64,000 bases of DNA from Cymodocea nodosa (GCA_036874045.1 CM072335.1:8142001-8206000); one strand, 5' to 3'; counted from the first letter of the stretch, positions 23,337 to 35,996 are shown. Made by a program: numbers and translations. The notes: generated from the letters alone by a model not told the origin.

Positions 23337-25227
23337 CTAAGTAAAACTCGAGTAATCGTCTACTCTAACTTCTTCTATAATTCCAAAGGACCTTTTTGGT
23401 GTATTCAGAATAGGTTTAAGTCTTTGTCCATTTACTTTAAATATATTCTAATTTTTAGGATTTTCAATTTCAATAGCTCCATAAGGATAAACATTTCGAA
23501 CTATGTAAGGTCTTGCTCATCTAGATTTCAATCTTCTTGGATGGTTATGGAGTCTAGCCATATAAAGATATACTTCTTGTCCTATTTCAAAGCTTTTAGG
23601 AATAATTTTTCTATCATGCCACAATTTAATTTTTTCTTTTTCTCTAACAGTCTTTGAATAAGCTTCATTTCTAAATTCTTCTAATTCAATTAATTGCATT
23701 TTTATATTTTCAGCAGCTTGATTTAAATTAGTGTTCAGAGTTTTTAATGCCCAATAAGCTTTATGTTCTATTTCTGCAGGTAAATGACAACTTTTTCCAT
23801 ATACTAGCCTAAAAGGTGACATACCTAAGCTCGTTTTATAAGTAGTTCTATAAGCCTAAAGTGCATCTACCAATCTATTAGCCCAATCTGTCCTAGTAGG
23901 ACTTACTACTTTTTTCAAAATTAATTTAATTTGTTTGTTTGCACTTTATACTTGTCCACTTGTTTACGGATGATATGATGTTGCAATTTTGTGGTTTACT
24001 CCATATTTCTTCATTAAGGCTTCAAAACTTCTATTACAGAAATGAGTTCCTCTATCATTGATAATACCTTTAGGTATTCCATATCTGGCAAATATATTTG
24101 TTCTTATAAATTGAATTACCACTTTGTTATCATTAGTTTTTGTAGGAATAGCTTCTATCCATTTAGAGACATAATCCACCCCCAACAATATGTAATTAAA
24201 TTGATTAGACATAGGAAATGGACCCATAAAATCTATTCCCCACACATCAAAGATTTCAACCTCAACAATAGGATTAAGAGGCATCATATTCCTCTTTGAT
24301 ATTCTTCCTATTTGTTGACATCTTAAACAACTTAAGCAATATTTATGAGCATCATTGAATAATGTTGGCCAATAAAACCCACATTGCAAAATTTTTGCAG
24401 TAGTTTTCCCTGAACCAAAATGTACTCCACAAGCTTGGTCATGACAGAAAGACAATATGCTCGGATATTCAGTTTCTAGAACACAGCTCCTTAAAACTAG
24501 ATCAAGACATTTCTTAAATAAGTATGGGTCTTCCCAATAGCAATATTTTACTCTTGAGAAAAACAATTTCTTATCCTGTCTATTCCAATCCTTAGGTGTT
24601 AAACTAGTAACTAAGTAATTAACTATGTCTACATACCAAGGCATTGTGTTAATGGTCATTAATTGTTCATCAAGAAAATTATCCTTAATTTCAATATTTG
24701 ATTTTTCTATTTGTAATCTTGATAAATGATCTGCTACTACATTCTCACAACCTTTTTTATCTTTAATTTCTAAATCAAATTCTTGTAATAATAATATCCA
24801 TCGGATCAATCTAGGTTTAGTTTCTTTTTTCTTTATTAGATGTTTTAGAGTTGAATGATCCGTGTATACTATTACTTTAGCTCCAATCAGATATGATCTA
24901 AACTTTCTAAAGCAAATACAACAGCTAATAATTCTTTTTCAGTAATTGTGTAATTAACTTGAGCATCATTTAAGGTTTTCCTTGCATAATGAATCACTCT
25001 AGGAGATTTTTCTATCTTCTGTCCTAACCCTACTCCTACAGCAAAATCAGAAGCATCGCACATTAATTCAAATGGATGGTTCCAATCAGGTGCTTGAATT
25101 ATAGGAGTTGAGATTAAGCTAGTCTTAAGTCTGAAAAATGCTTCCTTGCAATTTTTATCAAAGTTAAATGGAACATCTTTTAATAGATTAGTTAAAGGTC
25201 TAGCTATCTTGCTAAAGTCTTTAATAA
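23337..25227 (-). pseudogene. RNase H (3' copy) and integrase of G4
   Basis: From 24809 leftwards: [26 protein letters not shown], the HHCC module with [14 protein letters not shown], the DDE core ([22 protein letters not shown]), then from 23822 the C-terminal domain ([15 protein letters not shown]) to the stop at 23337. A stop lies at about 23964 and a frame break at about 23830. The RNase H segment 24984-25227 is the duplicate of 25271-25514. Confidence 0.85.
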
Positions 25228-25514
25228 TGAATCACTCTATCCAATCAGGAGATTGCATAATGAATCAGAAGCATAATGAATCACTCTAGGAGATTTTTCT
25301 ATCTTCTGTCCTAACACTGCTCCTACAGCAAAATCAGAAGCATCGTACATTAATTCAAATGGATGGTTCCAATCAGGTGCTTGAATTATAGGAGTTGAAA
25401 TTAAGCTAGTCTTAAGTCTGAAAAATGCTTCCTTGCAATTTTTATCAAAGTTAAATGGAACATCTTTTAATAGATTAGTTAAAGGTCTAGCTATCTTGCT
25501 AAAGTCTTTAATAA
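24984..25514 (-). repeat. 244-bp direct duplication with 43-bp filler inside RNase H
   Basis: 24984-25227 and 25271-25514 are near-identical. Between them, 25228-25270 is built from short copies of nearby words (atgaatcactct, ccaatcagg, gcataatgaatca). The duplication truncates the upstream pol frame at 25237. Confidence 0.9.
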
Positions 25515-27321
25515 ATCTTCTATAAAAACCAGCATGTCCTAGAAATGATCTAATATCTTTTACTAATTTAGGTTCTAGTAGATTAGATATTACTTCTATC
25601 TTAGCTTTATCTACTTCCAACCCTTTTTTAGAAACAACATGCCCTAAGACTATTCCTTGTTTAACTATGAAGTGACATTTTTCCCAATTTAAAACCAGAT
25701 TTTTTTCCACACAGCGTTTTAATATTTGGTCTAAATTGCTTAAACACACTTCATATGAATTGCCATACACAGTAAAATCATCCATAAATATTTCTAAGAA
25801 ATCTTTAGTCATTCCAGTAAATATGCCTTGCACACATCTTTGAAAGGTAGCTGGCGCATTGCATAATCCAAATGACATTCTTTTAAAAGCATAAGTTCCA
25901 TTAGGACAGGTGAAAGTTGTTTTCTTTTGATCCTCTAATGCTACTAGAATTTGATTATACCCTGAATACCTATCTAGGAAACAAAAATATTCTTGCCCTG
26001 CTAATCTTTCCAACATTTGATCTATAAAAGGTAAGGGAAAATGATCTTTCCTAGTCACAGCATTCAGCTTTCTATAGTCTATACATACTCTCCAGCCTGA
26101 TTGAATTTTAGTAGGTATCAAGTCTTGACTTTCATTCCTAATAACTGTTAATCCTGATTTCTTGGGAACTATATGGATTGGACTAACCCACGAGCTATCA
26201 GAAATCGGATAAATTATATCATTATCTAACCATTTAACTATTTCCTTTCTGACTACTTTTTTAAGGTTTGGATTTAATCTCCTCTCAGGAATTCTAACAG
26301 GTTTAGCATTCTCTTCTAAATATATGTGGTGACAGCATAAAGTTGAATTTAACCATTTTATATCAATCATAGTCCATCCTATTGCTTCTTTATAACTTTT
26401 TACTACATCTTTTAATTTAGCTATTTGATCCTCTTTTAAATCTGAAGCAATAATGATTAGACAGGTTCGTTTAACTTCCAGGAATATATAGGTTAATTCA
26501 GGAGGTAAAAGTTTTAATTCTAAATGCTGACCATCAAAAGCTAGAGCACCTAATTGAACATCATCATTTTTTAAATTAATTTCTTCCCGATCTCCTTCTA
26601 TATTTATGCTTTCACTTTCTTCTAAAGTTTTAGAATTGATTTGCCTATTTAATTCTTCTTGAATCACATCATCTAACATATCTCCTTCGCCCTCTAAAAA
26701 GTCTATGGTATGTAAGGACATTTCTAACTCCTCAAACCTTTCTGGTTTGAAAATATTTAATTGAGTATCCTCGTTACCATATGCTAACTTCATTACTCCA
26801 GTTTTACAATTTATAACAGCCCCTAATGTTGCTAAATATGGCCTTCCCAAAATTAAAGATGTATCACTATTTTTATGCTTAATTTGTTGGGAATACAAAA
26901 TTACACTATTTTTGATTTTAATTAAGACATCCTCTATTTTTCCTCTAGGGTATCTTATACTTCTATCATCTAATTGAATAACCGTACTAGTAGGAGTTAA
27001 GCCTTCTAATCCTAAGGATGCAAATATATCACTTGGTATAACATTTATACCTGCACCTAGGTCTATTAATGTTCTTTCTAGAATGGTATTTCCTATGGTG
27101 CATGATATAATAGGGATTCCAGGATCAGATAACTTTTTAGGAATTTGTGGCAGAAATAGGGAACTACTTTGCTCAGCTAAAAAGACATTTCTAAGAACTT
27201 TTCGCTCTCTTTTCTTAGTACACCAATCCTTAAGAAATTTAGCACAAGGTGGCATTTTCTGCAATAGATCTAACAAAGGAACGTTAACTTGTACTTTTTC
27301 AAAAATTTCTCTGATTTTTTC
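25237..27321 (-). pseudogene. Protease-RT-RNase H polyprotein of G4 (long open frame)
   Basis: There are 679 uninterrupted codons (27276 to 25237), the longest frame in the window. Order: KFLKDWCTKKR, aspartic protease LIDLGAGINVIPSDIF with SLILGRPYLATLG (residues about 70-180), acidic linker, RT with CIDYRKLNAVTRKDHFPLPF, FCFLDRYSGYNQ and FMDDFTVYG (about 370-560), and the RNase H start YDASDFAVGAVLGQK. The end is created by the 244-bp duplication. Upstream, the frame is joined to gag across a TAA (27322-27324). The long open frame suggests G4 is one of the younger gypsy copies here. Confidence 0.88.
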
Positions 27322-28263
27322 TTATTTTTCAGGAATTGTTTGTTGTAATCTTTCAGGATAGGGTGCTAAAGATTTTGATTTCAAATACTCTTTTTCTTTT
27401 AGTTGGTTTGCTTGATCTCTTTTAGCTTCATTCACAAATTCAGATTGTTCTTTAGTGATTTCTAGATTTTCAGCTATTACATTTTCATTATCATTTTGAT
27501 TTTTACTCTTATCCACCTTCATATCATTTTTATTTTGAGTTCTTGGTGGTATATCAATTCTAGATCTTAATGTTACACATACATCTTCCAGATTTTCGTT
27601 ACTTTCATGATGTTTTTGCATATCATTTTCGTGATTATGATCTTCAATTGTTTTCAGTTTTAAAGTGCATTCTTCAAATTCTCTTGCATTAGTATTTTCT
27701 GTTTGCTGTATATTTTGCAAATTATGCAGGTTTATAACATTATAATTTTCTTTGTCCTATTGCATAACTTGTATTTTCATTGCATTTTCATTTAATGCTT
27801 TTAATTTTTGTTCCAAATCATCTAATTTCATTGCATTCAATTTTTGATTAATTTTCTTTATGGCTTTTTCTGTTTCATAAATTATATCCTATTTAGGTTC
27901 TGAATATGCCTCCTTATAGTTTAATTGGTTGACTTCTTGTTGTTGACACACAAAGTATTCCAGTTTGTCCAAATTTTGCTCTAGTCTGTCATAGCTATCC
28001 CAAACTTCAGTGTCTCTCATCATATTACACATTTTATACTGACCATTAGTTGGGTAAACTATAGGATTCTCATACTCAGCTCTATTATATTGAGGATAAT
28101 TCATTTGTTGTTCATGGGATCTAACCATCTGTAAATGTCTAAATTTCAAACAGTCAGAAATGTCATGTCCGTCAGAATTGCAAAATTCACATATGCTAAT
28201 TACAGGTTTTAGAAATCTTTGAGCATAAGCATATGCCATATTCTCAATTACAGAAGAAAACAC
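27322..28263 (-). pseudogene. Gag remnant of G4
   Basis: 28263-27889 includes a CCHC knuckle CEFCNSDGHDISDC (near 28160) and a Tyr/Asn/Gln-rich tail. After a stop, 27720-27322 is a charged linker ending LAPYPERLQQTIPEK. The large N-terminal retrotransposon gag domain is missing: the knuckle starts only about 100 bp from the PBS. Gag is therefore non-functional. Confidence 0.8.
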
Positions 28264-28331
28264 ACACTCTGGCTATTTAAATGAAACAGCTCTAACAGTT
28301 GCTTATATCAATTTAATTCAATTCAATTCAA

Positions 28332-28350
28332 TTCCCCGGCAATGGTGCCA
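28332..28350 (-). other. Primer-binding site of G4 (tRNA-Asp-like)
   Basis: Minus strand TGGCACCATTGCCGGGGAA lies 7 nt inside the LTR end. The Athila-type site is TGGCGCC.TTGCCGGGGA, so it differs at about two positions. Confidence 0.85.
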
Positions 28351-28357
28351 TAAAACT

Positions 28358-30503
28358 TGTTTGGATTTTTCCAGTAATACACTAGAAAAACTTGGATTTG
28401 TTACTTTTGTTTTTACTTAGTTAATTTATCTTTATGCCTATTCTCTCTTTTAGAAGTAAACAAACAACCTTTAATACAATTTAGATATTAATTTCAATTT
28501 GTACTTTTAACTACAAGTGCACAGTGTCTATTGTATTAGTGTGCAAGTACAGGTCGATCCCATAGGGAATTGCAGACGAACTTGAGAACTGTTCGTTTGT
28601 TAAAAATCAAATTTATATATTCAATAAGCTCTCCGTTGATTTATTGTTAACACAACGGACTAAGTTCGTTGAGTTATGGCTAACTCAACGAACTAACCTC
28701 GTGGACTTAAGTTAACTCCACGAGCCTGACTTTTCTTTTTAATACTGCTATTTACAAAGGAATTCAGCCAACCATTGGGCGATTCCACAGATTGTAAATA
28801 ACATCAATTAAGCTCTTTAATGTTAGTTAACATTGAATTTATCATTGAGTAATACTAACATTCAGATAATTCAAACAGTAACCATTAAAATTCTTTAAGT
28901 CCTTTGAACGAACCAATTTAAGTAAACTGTAAAACTAAAATAAACATAAAACAATCACAACATTGACAAAGATAACATTAATCACGATACAACACTCAAA
29001 TACAACATACAAACATAGATAAATTGTTTTTGGCATTTTTGTTTTAATATGAACATGGAAATGGGCGATAGGTGAAATGTAAAGTAATCTCACTTGACAG
29101 TAAATACTTCCGACACTACTTGCAACGCGATTACACCACTGAAAATTAAATCACTTACAATCCTGTCTCCTCTCCCTATAAAATCGCGAGTCTAGAATTG
29201 CAAGATGATCTCCTCCTCAGCATACAGGCATCAACCCAAAGCCAAGGCTAAAAGCTTTACGATCTCCTGAAATATGAGTCGGCGCTTGGTGAAAATGGCT
29301 TCCCTTCCCGTGACGCGATCACTCCTTACAATGGTTGTCAGGCACTGTGTTTGGCTCATAATCAACCTGACATCAGGCAAGTATCCTCACAGACCTCCGA
29401 TGGTTGGTGATTATGGTGGTGATGATGGTGATGATAATGGTTGGTGTGGTACTTCAGAGAATTGCGACGCCGATCCTCCTCTGCACACACTGTTCGTCCA
29501 TCGATCACACCCCCTTCTATTTTTTCTTCTTTTCTTTAATATTTCTTCAATAGTAACTGCTTCTGCTTGAATGGTCAGTTGGATTTCCTTCATTCGTATT
29601 AACGGTGATGATTTCTTTCCCTGTGCGATACGTGCAAACGTGGTTTTTCTCCTCCAACTGTTTGTTTCTGCAACCACTATAGTGGCATATTAGAAAATAT
29701 ATAGTCCATGGAGTTACAGATAACTCAACAAACTTTCTTCGTTGATTTAACTATAAAACACGTGCATAAATTTAACTATCCGATGCTTAGGTGCATTTCG
29801 GATACTTATAAACTTAACTATCCAATGCTCAGATGCATTTCGGATAGTTACAAATACTCACTGATATATAACTTAAGTAAATCTACCAGATCTCGACACG
29901 TGTCAGCAACAGTTTAATCATAAAATAACATTTTGGAGAGTTATAGATCTAACTATCCGATGCTTAGATGTATTTCGGATAGTTACAGCTAACTCACCGA
30001 AAATCCACTTAAGTCAATTTCCTAGAACATGACACGTGTCCTCAGCTATTTTATAAATAAAAAGAGATTTCGAAGAGTTACTGGGATAACTATCCGATGC
30101 CCAACTGCAATTTCGAATAGTTATAGATAACTCACCGAAAATCCACTTAAGTCATTCATTATGGTTTCGACACGTGTACTTCAGGAAATAATAAAATATT
30201 CTCTCAAAACATAACTATTCGGCAATTTAAACATAACTATCTGATACATATTTAGTCTGTTAAACATAACTGTCTGAAATATCAGAGTATTCGGATACTT
30301 AAGAATTTCACAGCCTGTAACTTACCGACAATTCATAAATGTACTAAATTAACATTAATTCCCCTAAATTAAGCAAATTCTTCAATTAAAGCATATAACA
30401 GTGCAATTAAAACATAATGGCTTAATTCTTATATGATAAGCTAAATATTATGCAATTAACCATCATTTAAACGTTAATAATATGCACTTTTTCATTCTAA
30501 ACA
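28358..30503 (-). repeat. 5' LTR of G4, 2146 bp
   Basis: It starts (minus) TGTTTAGAATG at 30503 and ends ...AAACA at 28358. It contains type-H1 hairpins (28625-28720), type-H2 hairpins (29776-29850, 29950-29985, 30090-30125) and four CACGTG boxes (29759, 29897, 30033, 30171), the hexamer bound by plant bZIP/bHLH factors. The H2 and G-box part lies towards the U3 side. Short ORFs within it are not credible genes. Confidence 0.85.
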
Positions 30504-32030
30504 AGGTGAAATGTAAAGTAATCTCAATCGATAGAAAATACTTCTGTCACTACATGCGACGCGATTACACCACTGAAAATTAAACCACTTACAATTCTGT
30601 CTCCTCTCCCTATAGAATTGCGAGTCCAGAATTGCAAGATGATCTCCTCTTCAACATACAAGCATCAACCCGAAGCCAAGGCTAGAAATTCTACGATCTC
30701 CTGAAATATGATTCGACGCTTGGTGAAAATGGCTTCCCTTCTCACAGTGGTTGTCAAGCACTATGTATGGCTCGAAATCGACCCAACAACAAGAAAGTAT
30801 CCTCACAGACCTCCGATGGTTGGTGATTATGGTGGTGGTAATGATGGTTGGTGTGGTACTTCAAAGAATTGCTAACACTGTCTGCAGAAAGCTCGGTGCT
30901 CCTCCTCTGTACACACTGGCCATACCCATCGATCACACACCCCGAATTTCTTTTTCTTCTTTTCTTTTATATTTCTTCAGTGGTAACTGCTTCTGCTTGA
31001 ATGGTCAGTTGGATTTCCTTCATTCATATCAACGACGATGTTTTCTTCTCCCTGCACGATACGTGCGATCGTGATTTTTCCTTCCAACTGTCCTGTTTCT
31101 GCAATTGCTACAATGGCATATTAGAAAATAAATAGTCTGTGGAGTTATAGATAACTCAACAGACTTGCTTCGTTGATTTAACTATAAAACACGTGCATAA
31201 ATTTAACTATCCGATGCTCAGGTGCATTTTGGATACTTACAACTTAACTATCCGATGCCTAGATGCATTTCGAATACTTACAAACCAAACTATCCGATGC
31301 TCAGATGCATTTTGGATACTTAAAAACTTAACTATCCGATGCCTAGATGCATTTCGGATAGTTAAAGATAACTCACTAATATATAACCTAAGTAAATCTA
31401 CTAGATCTCGACACGTGTCAGCAGCAATTTAATAATAAAAGAAACATTTCGGAGAGTTACAAGTCTAACTATCTGATGCTCAGATGCATTTTGGATAGTT
31501 AGAGATAACTCACCAAAAATCCACTTAAGTCACTTTCTCAGAATATGACACGTGTCCACAGCTATTTTATAAATAAAAGGAGATTTCAGAGAGTTACACA
31601 TATAACTATCCGATGCTCAGATGCAATTTCGGATAGTTATAAATAACTCACCGAAAGTTCACTTAAGTCATGCATTATGGTTTCGACATGTGTACTTCAG
31701 GAAGTAATAAACTATTCTTTTAAAACATAACTGTTCGGTAATTTAAACATAACTCTTTGGTACATTAAGCATAATTGTTCGGTACGTTAAACATAACTGT
31801 CTGAAATAACAGAAAATTCGGATACTTAAAGAGTTCACAGCCTGCAACTTACCGACAGTTCAGAAATGTACTAAATTAACATTAATTCCCCAAAATTAAG
31901 CAGATTCTTTAATTAAAGCTTATAACAGTGCAATTATAACATAATGGCTTAATTCTCATATGATAAGCTAAATATTATGCAATTAACCATCATTTAACCG
32001 TTAATAATATGCACATTTTCATTCTAAACA
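30504..32030 (-). repeat. Second partial gypsy LTR, same orientation
   Basis: It is collinear with 29067-30503 of the G4 LTR, starting at aggtgaaatgtaaag, and ends in ATTCTAAACA at 32030. It lacks the roughly 700-bp R/U5 side. It abuts the G4 LTR without spacer, which fits G4 landing in, or recombining with, an older LTR of its family. Confidence 0.8.
31193..31382. repeat. Tandem array of hairpin units in LTR (type H2)
   Basis: Four roughly 50-bp units each contain AACTATCCGATGC..AGATGCATTT(C/T)GGATA. The last is a perfect inverted repeat: TAACTATCCGA at 31329-31339 and TCGGATAGTTA at 31354-31364. G4's own LTR has two units at the same place (29776-29850). Confidence 0.85.
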
Positions 32031-32423
32031 CTCACTAATTGAACGAGTTCTCACGTGACCTATTTTAACTTTTAAGCCTCTAACTTAACGAGTTCTCACG
32101 TGATCTCTATACGAACAAAACTCTAACTTAACGAGTTATCTAAACGTGCATTGTTCATGATACAGAAAATATGACTTTAAAACATATCATGCTCTTCAAT
32201 AAAAACATATGTTAACTTAACGCTTAGTTAAATGAGAAATTAATGCAACGAAACGACTAGTTATTAACTTAGTATAATTTCAGATCCAATACAGACAAAT
32301 ATTTATATCAGTAAGCTTTTTCTATATTAATTGATGATTTTAATTTCTTTTCAAAAGTAATAGTAATTGAGCAAATATGATTATTTTCATTCAGCACACA
32401 TCATCAAAACAAAATACTCAACA
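32031..32423 (-). repeat. SIRE-like copia LTR start, possibly S2's 3' LTR
   Basis: It matches 54332-54714 and ends on the plus strand in AAAATACTCAACA (complement of TGTTGAGTATTTT). It has the same orientation as S2. It lies exactly on the far side of the gypsy array from S2's internal end (42054), so it may be the severed 3' LTR of S2. Confidence 0.7.
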
Positions 32424-32987
32424 TAACACAAACACAACGCGTTACCTTAATATATATTCAAGTAACTCAACACGTATAGTTATGCTAACTTAATGAGTTA
32501 AACATGTGTAACTCACGTGACATAATAAAACATTTAAATTCAAAACGTGCATAATTCTAACTTAACGAGTTCAGATATTTCAGATACTTACAAACCTAAC
32601 TATCCGATGCTCAGACACATTTCGAATAGTTACCAGATAACTTACCGAATATTCATTTACGTCATGCATTAAGGTTTCAACACGTGTACTCTAGGAAATA
32701 ATAAAATATTCTTTAAGCATTTAAAACATAACTATCTGGTACATGATTTATAATTCTCCGAAATAATAGAAAAGTTCGATACTTAAGAATTAAAAAGCCT
32801 ATAATTCTCCGACAGTTCAGAAATATATTTAATTAACATTAATTTTCTGAAATTATGCAGATTCTTTCATTAAAGCATATAATAGTGCAATTATAACATA
32901 ATGGCATAATTCTCATATGATAAGCTAAATATTATATAATTAACCATCATTTAATCGTTAATATTATGCACTTTTTCATTCTAAACA
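32424..32987 (-). repeat. Left partial LTR of the B array
   Basis: It is collinear with 37390-37959 and ends in TTCTAAACA. The PPT complement ctttccccat follows. Its left side is cut where the copia LTR fragment ends. Confidence 0.8.
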
Positions 32988-34803
32988 CTTTCCCCATGCT
33001 TAACTTTTGCTAGTCCCTTAGCAAACTACTAAGATCTAACTAGTTGGTCTTTCTGAAGTGCTAGAACTAATTCTTCATTTTGTATCTTCAAAATACACAG
33101 ATTAGATTAATATAAAGATATTCTGTATTTTTCAGTAATCTATTTTAACATTATTTTCTCCTCTCCAACCTATAAATATATTTAAATATATGTAAATTAC
33201 ATACAAAGTATGTTAGCATCACATAGGTGGTAGTTATATTATCACATTTTTCTTTTCAAACATTTGTTATCCTGAATTTTCCAATATGATTTCTAGAATA
33301 AATTTCAACTACATACGAATCAAAACACAATTCAACTCAATATGATTAAAACAAGAAGAATAATATATTGTATCTTAAATAAACAACTTCAAAAGTCTAA
33401 TCTAGATTCATACTTCAGTAATCTTAGATAACAGAAAATATACTCGATTCAAAAAATATCTGTATTTCACAAAATACTTTTATCTTTCAAAACAATATAT
33501 GCATATTTGTACTTTAAAAGTTAATTTGAAAAGCTTGAATCATACAAGAGCTTTCTAATATACTCATGTATCAAGCTCTCAATCAACAATCCCAGATCTG
33601 GTTAGGACCTTAGGTTGCCAAATTTAAAGAGTCATTTTTCATGTCAACAATCGTTACATACCCCTATCTGCTCAAGTACAAAAAGCTCGTGATCAAACAA
33701 ATCAATAAACTCTCAAAATTTTTCTCTTTTTTTCCTCTTTTTCTTTCTTTTCAACACAGTATATATACGTATTTCATTAATATGGATGCAATAAAATACA
33801 AATCTCATATAATCCTACTTCTATAATTGATTGAAAACATGAATTCATATCAATAAGCTCATACCTTTTCTATAATTTAATAAGATTTACATGTAAATCA
33901 TTCTACAAGTTTAATCAATCAAATTAAATGTATCCTTGATCATATGTATTTCATTTAATCCAAAAAGTAACATTTCAACTCTTTCAAGATTCTAGATAAT
34001 TTACTGAGTTTCAGTTAAGTATTTTGATTTCTTTAAAATCCTGAAACTCTTAAACTCATAAAATTCAGCAAAGATATAAGATACTATATCCAGATTTGTA
34101 TTAAAAGTAAAATTTGTAGCATCTTATATAAGATTCTAAATATAACATTCAAGCAGTTATAGTTCATAAAATTTTACAATTTCAATTATCAGATAATTAC
34201 AGGAAATTTCGGTTAGTTACACCAAATTCATAAAAAAAAATTTCAATTTCTACAGAAATTTACATCACAATCCTAATTCTTTTAGTTAACAAAATTACTT
34301 GGATTTTAATCTAATTACCTCCCCCCATACCTACATTTTGCATTGTCCTCAATGTAAAATATTTTATAGTAAATACAGTAAATGTTAACAAGCATGAATA
34401 TTATTTCGTTGACTTAGCACCCAACTAAATGAACTAAGTTCATTGAGTTAATGAATAACTCCACGAACTGAGTTTGAATGTAAATTCAAGATTAGTAATT
34501 AATTACATACCTTGTTCTTTTGTATCTCCTTCAATATCTTTCGACTTTTAATTCTGAAAAACTTTTCATTCACAAATAAAAGCAGAATATATAACAAAAT
34601 AACATTTAACAACAAAACATAAATTGTTAAATCAGTGTCTTGGGTGGAACCCAAGCTCCTATGCCTTTGGTGGCTCATAAGCAAACTAGTTGGTTTCTTA
34701 GAATGGATATCAATAAACTAGATTGATATTTTGTTTTTGTTTTCCTTTTTTTTCTAAAAATAAATGCATAGTACTCACAACATTAAAAGTACAAAATCAC
34801 AGT
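32988..34803 (-). other. 3' untranslated region of B1
   Basis: It is collinear with 3297-5094 of G1, including the roughly 190 bp next to the F-box that G4 lacks. It is non-coding and AT-rich, with a PPT at the left end. Confidence 0.75.
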
Positions 34804-35943
34804 TTAAGAACATGATTGAAAAGTAGTAACAAATGGAATAAACGTGTTAGTCCAAGCAAACTTTTTAAGCATAATCATTCTTGTTATTAATTCTATTTTA
34901 ATGTAGCCTTCTTTCTTTTTTAACTTGTAAACTTGCAGTATGTTATCAATACTAAATATGAGTGTATTTCCATTAATGAATTGAAATGCAGAAAGGGATC
35001 CTCTTCTGTTCCAAGATAATGTAACTTCTTCTATTTCTACATATATTTCAATATAGTCCTCTTCCCACTTCCATTCATTTAGGTCTTTTATAATCCATAT
35101 TTGAAATTTCATCAATTCATCCTACCATCTGATCAGACATAAAGTAGGATCATCATATTCATTATACCACATTCCTAATTGAATTTTATCATATTCTGCA
35201 GATGGTGGTTTAGCTATATCACTAGGTATGGGCAATATTTCTATAAAGTCATCATCATAACTATCTATGCTTACTATGTATAAATCAGATCTAAATGCAA
35301 CTGGTATATCTATGACAAGATATATATATTCATCAAGTATTACATGTATGTTGTTAATTAATGCTTTCTGTCCTAGATATATCATAGTATTTTTAGTTCA
35401 AGATCTATTTAGAAAATGATACACACTTAAGCATAAATCCTCATCCCAATTTCTAATTGGTCTCTAGTAATACAATTTTTCAGGAATGGTCGAATTTCTA
35501 TCAGAAAATGTTAAAGTTGACCCACAATTTTCAGTTGGTACTTCAAATCTATTAGGCCTTCCTATATTCCATTCTTCTCTAGTGATAGGATTTCTAATCA
35601 AAATATCGAGTAATAAAATTGCATACCTTAGTTTGGTTCTACAAATAATCAATCCTTCCTCTATCCCCATAATATGATATATTCCTTCTAATGTATTGGG
35701 TGGAATTCTAATAGTTTCTTCCATATTTAGATATTTATAGCTAATTGAACTATGATTAAATGACTTCCATAAAAATCCATCTCTATTATTAGTCATCTTT
35801 GCAGCTTGTAGTCCATGAAAATATTTTTCTCTAATACATTTTTTAATTTCTTTTGACACACAACACAATCTACACAGATCTTTAGCTGATAAGTTATTCA
35901 ATACTTCCCTTAGTGCATCCAATGGTGATTTCATCAATTCCAT
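34804..35943 (-). pseudogene. F-box protein ORF of B1
   Basis: From ATG 35943 the first 159 codons are open: the F-box (LDALREVLNNLSAKDLCR, LCCVSKEIKKC) plus about 110 residues. They end at the TAG (35464-35466) shared by all copies. Translation beyond it remains in the same frame to a TAA at 34804, giving 380 codons exactly as in G1, with two further stops (after LNRS and LIRW, both Trp codons in a sister copy). The ATG lies about 45 bp from the PBS, so the F-box would be the first ORF on the element RNA. A truncated 159-residue F-box protein is possible. Full-length protein is not. Confidence 0.8.
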
Positions 35944-35996
35944 ATGTTGTGAAAAGTTAAATCAGAAACTTGTCTATTAGGCGATGCCAGAAAACT
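35944..35996 (-). other. Leader and degenerate primer-binding site of B1
   Basis: The minus strand after the LTR reads TGGCATCGCC (complement of 35980-35989), sharing TGG..C..CC features with the G4 PBS but not its full length. The F-box ATG follows directly. The same arrangement is seen in B2 (40033-40085). Confidence 0.6.

Larger units (their letters stand above)
17757..30503 (-). mobile_element. G4: Athila-like Ty3/gypsy retrotransposon with env-like ORF
   Basis: Order on the minus strand: 5' LTR 28358-30503, PBS 28332-28350, gag remnant, protease-RT-RNase H-integrase, spacer, env-like ORF, 3' region, PPT, partial 3' LTR. The tRNA-Asp-like PBS and an extra ORF after integrase point to the Athila/Tat branch of Ty3/gypsy. 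Gag lacks its N-terminal domain, pol has a partial duplication, and several stops occur, so it is not autonomous now. At its right border an LTR fragment of the same family follows directly (30504), so it probably inserted into or recombined with a relative. Confidence 0.85.

Noticed and set aside
29274..29570. Small protein starting MSRRLVKMASLP, also seen near 9976-10245, 30751-31074 and 40978-41166
   Set aside because: These are homologous positions inside gypsy LTRs on the LTR antisense strand, with frames not preserved among copies.
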